From Gorsachius magnificus (Eukaryota > Chordata > Aves > Pelecaniformes > Ardeidae), in the NCBI GenBank assembly GCA_034008185.1, contig CM067081.1:148644258-148708257 (forward strand): DNA of 64,000 bases, written 5' to 3'. How positions within the stretch are numbered: the stretch's first letter is position 1; the number at the start of each line of letters is the position of its first letter. This document shows positions 21,401 to 32,844 of this stretch, piece after piece. The position numbers and the translations under genes were made by a program. Below the pieces are notes generated by a model that worked only from the letters and a program-made list of their open reading frames with translations, ran no database searches and was not told the origin of the DNA.

Positions 21401-24400
21401 CAAATTCTTCTGACTCTGGTGAGTGTCCTGTCCTCTTTCAAGCTGGCCGTGCTAAGCAGTGGTGGGGGTGGAGGGGAAAGGAAGCCCAAACCATCAGCCA
21501 AACAGAAATCTGAATTTGTGCCCCGGTCTCGTCTCCCACGCAGCCTGTGCTCATGCCTGTTTGCGTTGCACACACAGCTTTAGTGATGGACTTTGGGCAA
21601 GTTCCAGTACTTTCTAAAAGGGTGAATTTTGGTTGCTGTGGGTACATTGGCACAGGCGTGGTGGCTTGGCCATGGTCTGGACAGCTGAGGTGCAACTAGG
21701 GATGAGCATGGCTACAGCTAAAGCTGTAAATAAATAAATGCGTGGAGAGTGGTGTGGGGACTGAAGCGACAATGTATGTCAGCTCAAGCCACAGTCAAAG
21801 ATTTCCTCTTGCCATGCCCGCTGAGCTACTTTAGTATGCAGTAGACATAAAAATACCTCAATTTTGGCAAAGTAACACAAGAGGCCCAAGGGCACAGAGA
21901 AATCAGCAATCTGGAATACTGCACATTGGAAATTCTCTCAGAATGATTCCCAAAGTGGAAGCCTTAAAGTTTTCAGGCTGTTATTTCAAACTAGCAAGAA
22001 TTTTTCAGCCTGTCAATGACCATACCTCTCACATATCCACAAGATCTGATTGCTGGGAATGATCATGCCATTTCCATCTGCAGGAAATAGCCCCTCTCCT
22101 GCCTATCATCACAAGAGCAAAGCGAGTTTAAGGTAGGCTGCATCCTAAGTAGTTAAAGAAATCACTTAGTCTACATGTTTGTGTTGGGGAGAGAGGTGGC
22201 CAAACCCAGTAATCTGTATGAACAGAGTAATCTTCAAGGAAATCTGCTCCTTGAGAATCTGTCCTGCAGGCAGAGGAAGGGCAGACATTTTTATGTGTCT
22301 CAGTCAGGTTTGGGGAAGGCCAGGGATGTGACACGATGGGGAGACGAGGATTTATTTAACCTGGGGGCAGAAAGAGAAGAATAGGAACTAAGTAATTCAG
22401 GACTGCTTGATCCTGGATAAGCAAATGACATCTGGATCCCAGACTTTAAGAGGAATGTGATCTGGATTGTAGTTTGATCCATGACACGGAAATGCTGCAC
22501 AGGGTAAAATAAGGTGATTTTTGTACTACAAGACCTAGCTTAAGTGGCCATGACCTTACCTTTCCTCCAGGGCACTCCGTGCAGAGGTTTGCCATTATGT
22601 CTTAATGAGGTTTAACACCACTCCTCATTAGAGAGGACTAAGGGCAGGTCCAGACCCAAAGGAAAAAGGGGCAGAGCTCTGACAGATGGCTCTCAATACC
22701 TTGAATCCCATGGGCCAGTGCATCAGGTAGAGATCCAAATAATCTAGTTGGAGGGCAGCAAGTGTTTTCTGGCATGCCTCCTTCACCAGGGCTCTCTGGT
22801 GGAAGGGGGACCACAGCTGCAGGGGTAGCACAAAGCCTGGGAGCTGCCCCCGTAGCCTCATGACCACAGAGCATCCCTGGCAGGGAAAACACACGGTGCA
22901 GACACAGAGGCAGCTCACAACACGGCACATCTTCTCGTCTTGAGGACGTGCCACTTCTGTGCACCTTATTTTATTTGCGGTACTGTCAGTTAAGTAAAAT
23001 GAGAATTAGATACTGTAAAAGTCCAACAACTCATACACGCAAAACTGGTGAAAATCAACCCGCCAGCTTCCAGCAGATAGAAGTTAATTTATTTTTCCTA
23101 CCATTGTTGTGGGGGAAAAAACAAAACAAAACATAACATAGGGGATATACAAGCTGAGGCCGGCAGCGCAGCGGGAGTGACCACCAATACAATAGCCCTG
23201 CTTCTTATCTCAGAGGCAACTGAGAGCACGGCCTCAGTTCCTGTCTCCATGGCTGACAATGGATATGGACTACAAAAAAATCCCTCTCAAATCAAGCCTT
23301 TTTTTTTTTTCCAAGAGTTGACCTCTTCCTTCCCTCCATCCACAAAATGCTTTGCCGTGACAGAAAGGAGTTAATTCCCAGACCGGCTTCATCCCCCTGT
23401 ACTTTGCAGGCTGGGACCTTGTCTCTCCTGTTGAGAGCTGGCCTCATGTGAGACAAGTTGTCCAAGGACATACCTTACTGACAATAAAGAGGTCTTCTCA
23501 CCTCACAACCCCCTCCTCAATTTTTTCTCGTAGTGCATCTGCGATCTCACTCTCATTCTGGTGTAAGTAGGCACAATCAAAGTGGAGGTACCCAACATTG
23601 ATGGCAAACTTCACTGCATCTCTTGCTGTTCCTTGGAGAGACTGAAACAAGAAGAAAAGTAAATTCAGTAAACAGCAGAAAAAGAAGTTTGCTGTCCTCC
23701 GCATGTGGAGACTTTAAACCCCAAAATAATGAGGTGTTCCAGTTTGGATCTTGCTTTGGTTTAGTCTTCTGGAATAAAATGAGCCTTTGGGAACTGGCCA
23801 TGGGAGTCACTGTTAAGTTGTCCGAGCTGTTCTGCCCTTTTCTAAGGATTGAACATTCACATTTGGGCACCAGGCTACCTTGAAATAAGTTCCAATTTGC
23901 CCAGAAATTAAAAGCAATTTTAGCATGAGATACTGGTGACTTGAGGAAATGAATCACCTCTGGAAAGCTTGCTGGCCCCGCACGCAAACAAGCCGGCTTT
24001 TGTTGACACAGGACAAGGGAGGTGAGAGAATGGCAAAACACTACAGACAGTGCCACCTCCTGGGTAAAATACACAACCTGGTATTTAGTAGCAAAGTAAA
24101 TCACTTCAGATTCTTGGCTTGGAGACACTGAAGAGTTGTTTGGTGACTGGATACTGATTCTGGAAAATGGCACTTCAAACAGAAACATGATTCAAAACCG
24201 CGACCACCTCCTACGTTTAACTTCGTTATATCCCTATCCGTCATCTTTTTTTTAAACAATTTTACTTGTCCAAGTGTTTTCAATTGAAGGGTGCTTGACT
24301 CGTTCACTTAAATGAGAAAAAAGCGTAGGAATGGCAGCAGTTTTTTTCACAAGGCTACACATAACCAAATAGCCAGTTTAAAGTTTCACAACTTTTTCTT

Positions 24401-25953
24401 TTGCAGCCCTTTTCCCCATCCGACCCCTTCCTATGTGTCAATGCTGCAGCTCCTCAGCGGTATGGAAAAGCAGGCTAATGGCCACACTGGCCAAACACCA
24501 GACATTATAGAGCACCTTATCTTTGGGTGCTGCTGCGGCATGGGAGAGCTGCTGTGCAGGAGCGAGTGCAACCTGGGGAAAAAAAACCAAAAACCAACAC
24601 AGCAGGGAGCGATCTGCATCACTTCTGAGGGGAGGAGGAGAGGGTAGAGAGCAAAGGTGACAGTACTGGATTTGCATGGCAAGCCTTTGGTAGTGGGAGG
24701 GGATACAGAGGTGGCTTCTGTGAGAAGATGCTAGAAGTTTCCCCTATAGAAAGAGCCAATGCCATCCGGCTCCAAGGTGGACCCGCTGCTGGCCAAGGCC
24801 GAGCCCATCAGAGCGGTGGTAGTGCCTCTCTGGTAACATATGTAAGAAAGGGGAAAATTGCTGCACAACAGCAGCTGGAAGAGAGGCGTGAGAATATGTG
24901 AGAGGAGCAGCCCTGCAGACACCAAGGTCAGAGAAGAAGAGGCAGGAGGTGCTCCAGGGGCTGGAGCAGAGATTTCCCTGCAGCCCCTGGTGGTCCATGG
25001 TGGAGCAGCCCAAGGAGGGCCCCACGCCAGAGCAGGGAGGTGTCCGTAGGAGGCTGTGCCCTGTGGGAAGCCCACGCTGGAGCAGGCTCCTGACAGGACC
25101 TGCAGACCCATGCGGAGAGGACCTCACACCAGAACAGGTTTTCTGGCCGGGCTGGTGATAATTTTATGCTGACTGGACAGTTTCATGGCGTCAGCAGCTT
25201 GCAATTCAACATACTTCATTTCCAGTCTCAAATCCAGCGGACAATCCATTATTTGTTTTTTCTTTCTTAAGAAGCTTTCTTAAAATTTTCACCTTATTTC
25301 CAGACTCCTTTTACATTTATAATTCAGTATATGCTTAAATCTTCTGTCTTACCAAAAGTCCATTGTATAACATTTGCAGGTAAAGACCTACCCAAACTAT
25401 TTTCCTGCGAAGTGTTATGTACTCATCTGCTGCCATATAACTGAGTTATTTTCAGCCTCTAGGGAGTTAATATAAATTCCCTTTTCCAAGTCCACTGATT
25501 TCCACTTAAGTTCCTCTATCTACATGCACTCATCAATGATGACATCTACATGACATGCTGGGATATTAATACAAAGAAAAACAAGCTAGGCAGAAGTTTT
25601 TTACTTTTGTAGTATGTAATTTTTTTCCCCAGCTAAGAAAAATCTCCTTCTACCTGCTCACTACCTGCACTATGTGAACACTGCCTGCTCACTTAAAAAA
25701 TTTCCTGAAGGACAGGTGTAAATGCCTGCAGTACCTAAAATATTTAAAAAGGCAAAAAACAGAGGATTTGCTGCATTTTCCTGACCTGAAGAGGAGATTG
25801 CTGTAGAGGTCTACTGCGATTCTCAGCAATTCCCTGGTGTCACCTGCGTGACCAGAGGCACGGGGATGAGAAGAGGTCCCCAGGCACCTGCCAGGTCCCC
25901 AGTCCCAGGATGGGCATCCTCGGGCAACCAAACAGCTCCAGGTAGGTGGCCAT
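18425..25953 (-). pseudogene. Second AKR1B aldo-keto reductase copy, unprocessed pseudogene
   Basis: Exons in gene order: E1 25953-25888 (ATG to GTWQ, 66 bp), E2 23641-23474 (168 bp), E3 22816-22700 (117 bp), E4 22102-22026 (77 bp), E6 20466-20360 (107 bp), E7 19589-19508 (82 bp), E8 19038-18955 (84 bp), E9 18506-18425 (82 bp). Introns are kept, so this is a gene duplicate and not a retrocopy. Lesions: TGA in E2 at 23498-23500 (an Arg position of VKRED); catalytic Tyr49 replaced by His (AYLHQNE); E4 is one codon short with two extra bases before its donor; E6 donor is GA; E7 donor is GC; two stops at the end of E8 (18964-18966 TAA, 18958-18960 TGA); a one-base deletion early in E9. Exons 5 and 10 were not found. 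Exons 1 and 3 remain open with good GT donors, and His111 (LMHWP) persists. Convergent with the intact gene at 1-9,477. Confidence 0.93.
24735..25160. repeat. Interspersed repeat fragment with a GCAGCCC/GGAGCAG motif
   Basis: GC-richer block inside intron 1 of the AKR1B pseudogene. It runs through CACCAAGGTCAGAGAAGAAG and GGAGGTGCTCCAGG, then loosely repeated units around CTGCAGCCC, CACGCTGGAGCAGG and CCACGCCAGAGCAGG. I recall such blocks as a frequent dispersed element in bird genomes, probably LTR-retrotransposon derived, but I cannot name the family with certainty. Open frames of 126-127 codons on the - strand come from its composition and are not genes. Confidence 0.5.
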
Positions 25954-26357
25954 GCGTTGTCCCCTCCCCACCACCGCAGGCAAGGAGAGGTTGCAGCCCC
26001 CTGCAAAGTTTTAAATGGGCTTTGCCCCTCCCTCTGGCCTGCTGACTGGCTGCGGACAAGGCAAAGACGGGCAGAAGGACCATAATAAGTAAGAGAAGGC
26101 AGGGATTTTGCCTTTGTCTGACCCTTTGGACTATTTAAAAACTGACTGTGGGCTCCTCACATTAATTTGCTGAGTGAGCACGTCATGCCAGTTACGCATC
26201 TTGCATTGACCAAGGTTGCAGTTCTTCATATACCTCACAGTCTCTGCTTTTCTCTAAGAAAAGCAGTGTCTGAGGAGTTTTGCGCACACCCCAAGAACCA
26301 TTTCTGGTCTCACCTGTCCGCTCCTGAACACATCACCAGAAGAAGCCGCAAAGCTGT

Positions 26358-26414
26358 CTCAGGAGGAGGCACAGATCTGTTCTCAGGAGGAGGCACAGAT
26401 CTGTTCACAGGAGG
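26358..26414 (+). repeat. Tandem repeat, 24-bp unit, about 2.4 copies
   Basis: Two exact adjacent copies of a 24-base unit beginning CTCAGGAGGAGGCACAGATC (26358-26381 and 26382-26405) are followed by a partial copy. It is a small minisatellite with no gene in it. Confidence 0.85.
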
Positions 26415-26474
26415 AATCATTGCTAAAAAAAAATTCCCAATACTGCTTCATCCCCACAGCACTGGGCACCTGTT

Positions 26475-26503
26475 TTATCTATCTATCTATCTATCTATCT
26501 ATA
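26475..26503 (+). repeat. (TATC)n microsatellite
   Basis: About seven tandem TATC units, followed by an ATAT tail. Confidence 0.85.
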
Positions 26504-27186
26504 TATCTCCCCTCCACTGCCCCCATTACAGCCTGTGTTAGAGGTAAAACCAGCCCCAGGGTAACACCACGTTTGAACAGGCCACGTCTCAAATGCCCAG
26601 TGACCCAGGGCAGGTCACTCTTCAGGCACTTTTTATGATGTGCAGACCCTGCATGCAGAATACGCTCCACCTGAAAGCATAAACCTGCTGGTTTGGAGCT
26701 AAGCCAGATGAAAGTCAGCACAGCCTGAGAGGCCGAGCACAAGCACGCCCAGCACCCAAAGAGCCCCCGCAGGCCAGCAGACCCCCACCCACTCTGTGGC
26801 TCCCTACAAGAGGTCCCCAGTGGTACCAATCGCTTGCCCTCCAGTGCCAGATTTCCTTCAGGACTTCGTACCTTTTCACATCGGGTACTTTTCCCTCTGT
26901 AGCCTCCAGTCGTTCCTGGTGCCTGTCTCAACCCGCAGCCTCTGCCTGCAGCCGGACCTTTCCCGCCCGGCCACTCCATCCTACAGCCTGGCCTGTTCCC
27001 CAGCAGTCGGAGCCAGAGCTGGCTTTGGCCACGAGCACCTCAGCCCCACGGCCAAGGGTTTTAATTGAGGCATGCAGATCCCTGCAGCTTTGGGACAAGC
27101 CAAAGGAGAAGAACCCTTTTAATTTTATTTCTGAGGTCAAAAAGACCGATCCCGTTCTGCCTGAGTTCTGCCATGAAAGCAACGTT

Positions 27187-27252
27187 TAATCATAGAATCA
27201 TAGAATTGTCTAGGTTGGAAAAGACCTTTAAGATCATCAAGTCCAAAAATTT
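27187..27252 (-). repeat. CR1 LINE 3' terminus fused to the RALGAPB retrocopy
   Basis: Read on the - strand: TTGGACTTGATGATCTTAAA, then GGTCTTTTCCAACC, then ATTCTATG repeats ending near 27189. This is the extreme 3' end of a CR1, about 60 bp. It joins without a gap to RALGAPB coding sequence at its 5' side (27253 onward), in the same orientation. Confidence 0.88.
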
Positions 27253-27912
27253 CCAGTAGGCCACCATCTCTTTGGCAGTTTTCCAGTAAGGTGGTGTCAG
27301 AAAGCATCGTGTACAAGCTAGTAACCACCCCTCAAACAGCACACCAATTAATTTTTCAGCCAGATTCTCAGCAATGCCACCTTGCACAGTTGGAGCTGCT
27401 AGAAGAGTGTCATTGATCTGAAGAAGAAATAACAACAAAACCTCCCAGGTTTCTCTTGCCATAATTGTCGATTCGCAAGCCAGTTTCTGGACAGCTTTCA
27501 AAACCTGCAAGCACAATCTAATCTGACTAGATCCTGGGTCTGGCCTTGGTACAAAGAGATTTTAGAGGTGTTTGAGAATGCTTTGAACACAAAGGTTTGG
27601 TTCCCTAATAACTGGTAAAGGAATGGAGTCTTTAGGTAATACAAGAGCTATAATCCAATCTTTATATACATCAACACAGTATTTCACAGTATCGCCATCC
27701 AGAGGGAGGGTCAGTCCATAACAAGCCACCTCCATAGTCCATTTTACTTCTTTGTCTGTATTTAGTAAACTCTCACTTCCAACGGATGATGTAATTCAAG
27801 CTTGTCCAAGAGGACGCGCCACCACATTTGCCACTTCTCTCCCTACGTTTTCAGGATAGCTGTGAAGTACACTGGTATTACTCTGATCATTTTGAATGAC
27901 AAGATGCAAGGA
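27253..27912 (-). pseudogene. RALGAPB: RALGAPB (Ral GTPase-activating protein beta subunit) retrocopy fragment
   Basis: On the - strand about 220 codons follow the N-terminal part of RALGAPB, from SLHLVIQND (near residue 7 of the human protein as I recall it) to KEMVAYW (near residue 227). Recognisable blocks are [59 protein letters not shown] and [11 protein letters not shown]. The frame runs through without an intron or frameshift and differs from my memory of the parent by about one codon in length. It contains two stops: TGA (27796-27798) and TAA (27562-27564). No start codon or promoter is attached. It is a dead intronless copy of an mRNA segment, cut at both ends. The parent gene, a regulator of RalA/RalB, must lie elsewhere. 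Identification rests on remembered protein sequence. Confidence 0.86.
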
Positions 27913-30900
27913 CAAGCAGTTTAAGCAGCAGTTGTACCGCTCAGTGCTGCTAGTGGAGATTTGATGCACTTAGGCGGTTTTTTCTCCTTATCTGACAAAA
28001 ATGGGTTACATAGGGGAAAGATATATGGTGACCAGAGCTCTCTGGATCATACACCTGATGCCCTGGTCACAGAGACAGCCGAGGTACCCGTACGGCTGGT
28101 CTGCAACCAAGGACAGGAAGAAATTCACTTCAGCTCATTGCAGAAACTGGTACAGATTAACAACAGGCTGGCTTTCCAGGACAGCTCTCGTGTTCCTTGA
28201 CCTCCAGGCACGTGTAGCCACCTCCCTACTGAAAGGGACTCTCCCGGCTCCGCCACCCCTGCTCTGCCCATCGCAAAGGCAGGCATGGAGAGGGTTATCC
28301 CACTCGCTGCTCTGGCAGTCCCTCGCACAGCAAAGCGCTTTTTCATACTGAGTCAAACTGCATCCTACCAGCTGCTGAAATGTCAGTCATTAGTCTATTT
28401 TAGGAAAACAATCATTAGCTCAGAGCACCCTTTCTTAAGCCTGCGTGAAGGTCTTAGTTTGCTTTGCCTTTAAGACCTCGTTCTGTTTTTCACAGCTCTT
28501 AGGACTTTTTTTTTTTTTTTAATTCAGGTAGATTTAGCTCAGAAGCATTTCTCTTCCAGTTTCTTGACTTCATATATGTCAGAAATTTTTTTTATCTATC
28601 AAGCTCTCTAAAGTGTTAGTGACTCCTGGGCACATTTCCACAGGCAGGTGCAAACAGCACCGAGCCTGCCAGCTGGAAGCTGGTAAAAGATAAGCCAGAC
28701 ACGTGGGAAACAGCATGGAGTCAGAGCTAAATAGCTCTCTTCTAAAAACTAATTGCTTCAACAATACCTTCAAAAGGCTGTTTGAGGTTTCTGTTCGCGC
28801 TTGTTAGGAAAGTGCTGCCAGGAGACATGGCCGCATGGCCGTCACTGGCAAAGCCATCTCTGGCTTGACTTCACCAAAATTTCCCTGGGAGAGGTATGGG
28901 CCCAGTCAGGGCAGGACCAGAAACTTGGCTTTAAGTAGAGGAGACCAGCAAGACACTGCTGCCTGAAAGGCAGTGCTGTAGGAAATGCTGGGGGCCAGCG
29001 AAGGGCCAGCCCTGGCTTCCAGGAGGGCAAAACATGTCTGTGAGGACAAAAAGGCAGCCACTGCTGATGAGAGAATCTGCTTAGTAAAGGTTAAACCTGT
29101 TGGAAGAAGATGGCCTTTGATGACTTAAACCTACCTGCCATTCCCCTGCAGGAATTACCATCACAGGGTTTGCCATGGGAATCTATCAGACACAACAGGT
29201 TATCGTGGTCCACAAAATTATCAGTAAAGCCACTGTTATTAAAATTACTAGTAACACTAAGTCCTAATGAGATTTACACATTTCATTGTAGTTTAGAGTA
29301 ACTACGGCCTTATCAGCCCATGTCCTTTAATGCCTATTAGAAGAGGACCTTTTTTGAAGGTCTTTTTTTAATCGTAGATCTCATGTGCAGCATTTTTGTG
29401 TAAATGCCAGTGATAACTACTTGATAAGCAACTCCTGTAAATTAAAATGATACTGGAAATAAAGTATTAAAAAATTATTTCTCTTTTACTTTCATATATA
29501 ATTTGGGAATTTACAGCACGTTGAAGTTTTAGAGGTTTTACATGTGTGTGATAAATATTTATTATTATATATATTTACTTTTTTCTATGTGTTTCTTGAA
29601 GGCGGGGGATATCTGAATCTGAGGAGGAGTCTGTCAGAGATGGAACAAAGAATGTGTACTTTGCTCCTGCTCCTTCCCTTAAGACATGGTAATCCCCAAA
29701 CAAACAAAAAAAACGGAAAGGAAGAGTTACCAGGATCTACAATAATTTCTCCACACATGAACTCTTGGGTTTATCCGGCTTTCCAAAGCCCTTGCTGCCC
29801 GTGCTAGGCTTCATTCCACAGTGGTGAAGGCCACACTCGGTACACACTGTGTGGCACTGGTGTAACTGCCAATATGCTAGCACCGAATCCCACGCGCTCA
29901 GCTAAAAGCTGTCCTCGGGCACCTTACCCAGTGCAGGCAGAGGCAGCCAAGGTGACTTTTTGCAGGTCAGGTCGGGCAGAGTTTTTAGATCTATACGCAA
30001 CGCAGTTTGCAGACTTCCCACTCCTCCCATGACCCATCTGGACCCAGAAGCAATATAAGCTTTCACGTGACAGCAAACCTGACAATAAACCCATTGTGAC
30101 CCCAGCATGAGGGCAAATTGCCCAGGGAAAGTTTAGCCTCATTTCCTCGGCCGTTGGAGCTAAACATTAGCAGTAGCTCCAGCCTGAATACTTAATCTGA
30201 GCGTACAACATTTGTGCATGTGGCCTGCAGCCTCCCACCTGCATTCACGGTGTTTAGGAAAAACAGACCGAAAATAATCCACAAGACTTATTTTCTAGGG
30301 AGTTTATCCCATATTATTTATTCAAACAACATTGATTACTTTTCATTGAGATACTGACTGAAAAGATTCTTCATATATCTCAGCATCTGCTTCCTTGATG
30401 GGCGATATACCTGGAAAGTTATGACACATTTGAGGCATTTTTATAAACATAGCTTGTTTTTAAATTTCCGGTTATATCAGATGAGCAGTGTCTTGTCAGT
30501 CTCTTAACCCATTAACCTCTCAATTTCTGGAAGCGCGCTGCCTTTCAGCTACTTCACATATGCAAGTGCTGGATAAAGCAGACAGGAACTTGCTTTTCTT
30601 ACACACCCATTGCAAGGTGCTTTAGAAGGAGTGGACCACATTTCCAAAGGCAAATAGGCTGAAAATTCCTCATCCTGGTGACAAACAATACACTGGGATT
30701 TTTTTTCCCCACAGAATGAAGAGTATAAATACAAGAGAGTTGAACAGAACAATGGACCTTGCTCGTACAGTGCAATAAATACCTGCTAGTTCATAAAAAT
30801 GTGATTTTCACGGCTATGCTCCAAGATTTCTCAATTCACCTTCCACATGCCAACAGAAGAGAGACATGATTTGGGAACTCCCCCATCATTATAAAAATAA

Positions 30901-31498
30901 AATTAGGTTATACATAGCTGCTATTAAAACTAAATCAGTAATTTTAAAATATTCTCAGTCCAACAGAAATAGCACCCTTGTGAAGACACAGTCAAAGAAT
31001 ACATTAGACCAGAAGGTACTTTTAGATCTCAAACTACTGGAATCACTGATCCTTTCATGAGCTGTGGTATGTCAAGACTTACCACAATGAGTGGTGCTTT
31101 AAAAGGATCACTACCAAGTTTTCAACTTTTCTCACAGCCGAGTCTTGTGATGAGCCTTTAGAACACTCTTCTGACTGTCACGGGTTACCAACCTTCCCTT
31201 CTAGCGCTCCCTACCTTTCCCCTCCAGCTGTGTGGTCTTGCCATGGGAGCACAGGCTGAATCAGCACCACAGAGCAACAGGACACAACAGGAGATTTAAA
31301 AATGACTCGCTCTCTTTATAAAATTGTTCTCTCCAGAACACTTTCTGCTTGAGGGACATTTCCACTTCATGGACAGAGAAGGAGGGGAGAGAGCAAGACA
31401 ATGCCAGCTGGCAACCAGCTGAAGACTACTAAAGAAAAATCCCAAAAATTCAAGCACATCAAGGCATCTCACTTCCCTTATCACAGTGTATGGACTGT
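27913..31498. other. Intergenic stretch, no gene seen
   Basis: About 3.6 kb between the RALGAPB retrocopy and the first solo LTR. Frames are short and unrecognised on both strands. The part adjoining 27,912 no longer matches RALGAPB and shows no clear CR1 5' part. I see a T run at 28508-28521 and nothing else. Confidence 0.5.
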
Positions 31499-31503
31499 AT
31501 TGT

Positions 31504-32025
31504 TGTCCTGGTTTCAGCTGGGATAGAGTTAATTTTCTTCCTAGCAGCTGCCATAGTGCTGTGTTTTGGATTTAGGATGAGAAGAACGTTGATAACACCC
31601 TGATGTTTTAGTTGTGGCTTAGTGCTTACCCTAAGTCAAGGAGTTTTTCAGCTTCCCCTGCTCTGCCAGGTGCACAAGAAGCTGGGAGGGGGCACAGCCA
31701 GGACAGCTGACCCCAACTGGCCAAAGGGCTATGCCATACCATATGATGTCACGCTCAGCATATAAACTGGGGGGAGTTGGCTGGGGGGCAGTGACTGCTG
31801 CTTGAGGACTGGCTGGTGGTGAGGAATTGCATTGTGCATTGCTTACTCTGTATATTCTTCGTCATAATTTTATTTAAATTATTTCAATTATTTAACTGTT
31901 CTTATCTCAACCCACGAGTTTTCTCACTTTTACTCTTCTGATTCTCTCCCCCATCCCACTGGGAGCAGGGGGGCAAACAAGCAGCTCTGTGGTGCTTCTC
32001 TGCTGGCTGGCGTTAAACCATGATA
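31504..32025 (+). mobile_element. Solo LTR of an endogenous retrovirus (ERVL-like), copy 1
   Basis: The element begins TGTCCTGGTTTCAGCTGGGA and ends GTTAAACCATGATA, 522 bp. It is flanked by a perfect 5-bp target duplication ATTGT (31499-31503 and 32026-32030). A TATA-like AGCATATAAACTGG lies at about 31757-31770. No internal retroviral sequence is present, so this is a solo LTR left by recombination between the two ends of a provirus. A 5-bp duplication fits ERVL-type integration. The same family is present at 47,417-47,987. It lies 0.8 kb past the USP18 stop codon, in opposite orientation to USP18. Confidence 0.9.
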
Positions 32026-32030
32026 ATTGT

Positions 32031-32844
32031 GCAAAATCACTAACTAGCTTCAGAATGTCTGTTGCTCTGAATATTTTCCTCTATACAGGAAAGAAAATGC
32101 AAATAAATGCCTGATAAGCATGCTAAAACAATAAACATCTGCATAAATATATACAAACTCATATTGTAAATCAAAACTACTACAATAGCTCCTGATTTAA
32201 AGAACACCTCTTTATGCTGACACCAACTTCCAACACATCTCAGCCCCTGCAGCGATTCATTTCCAGGAAGGTTTTAAGGAGTAAACATCACTGGTGCATG
32301 TGTGTCATAAGGGTTCTGGTCCCTGTTCCAGCTGTTTCTCAAGACTTTTGGGGTCCCCTGCCCAGCTTGCCAGCATCTAACATGGCGCTAAAAGGGCAGA
32401 GTAAGTCTCAAGCTCTTACAGTCTTCCTGGCCAGGTAAGGCTATCACAGCTCTCCAGCCACACCACGTGCCTTCGTGGAACATCATACAGGCTTTCAGGC
32501 CAAATGCTTCCCCTGTGCTGAAACCAAGGCAGCAGCATTAAACCAGTCGGTCAGCAGAGACAAGGGCTAACCCTACTATCTTTGAAGAGGAAATTAATAT
32601 ATAGAATCACATCTACATCAAAAAGATATGAAAGGAAGTTTCTAGGTGCAACAGTTCTTAGATCCTTTCTCTAGCTGAGTCTCTCCTGCACTTTTTTCAT
32701 AAACAAATGTGAAGGCAGAGGTCACTGACAGAGTGCAGAATATCCTTCTTGTGGAACATTTGTACATGTCCACACTGGCACAGAGGTGCTGAGCTCCACG
32801 TACAACACACAGCTTCCTGAAACATCTGATACTCCTGGATAACG
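32031..32844 (-). other. USP18 3' UTR and downstream flank
   Basis: This lies directly after the USP18 stop codon and must hold the 3' UTR. No AATAAA or ATTAAA is seen on the - strand before the solo LTR; a - strand AATAAA does occur inside the LTR (about 31868-31873), so the mRNA may end at a variant signal or run into the LTR. The true end cannot be placed. Confidence 0.45.

Larger units (their letters stand above)
25954..27186. other. Intergenic stretch between AKR1B pseudogene and RALGAPB retrocopy
   Basis: This covers the region upstream of pseudogene exon 1 and beyond. It contains a short direct repeat (26358-26414) and a TATC microsatellite (about 26475-26503), listed separately. Several open frames, including one of 162 codons on the - strand (26491-26979), have no recognisable similarity. 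No gene is supported. Confidence 0.5.

Noticed and set aside
23577..24188. 203-codon - strand frame overlapping pseudogene exon 2
   Set aside because: Its overlap with the exon is in a different frame and the rest lies in an intron; no recognisable domain.
26491..26979. 162-codon - strand frame upstream of the AKR1B pseudogene
   Set aside because: It covers the 3' end of a TATC microsatellite and shows no similarity that I can name.
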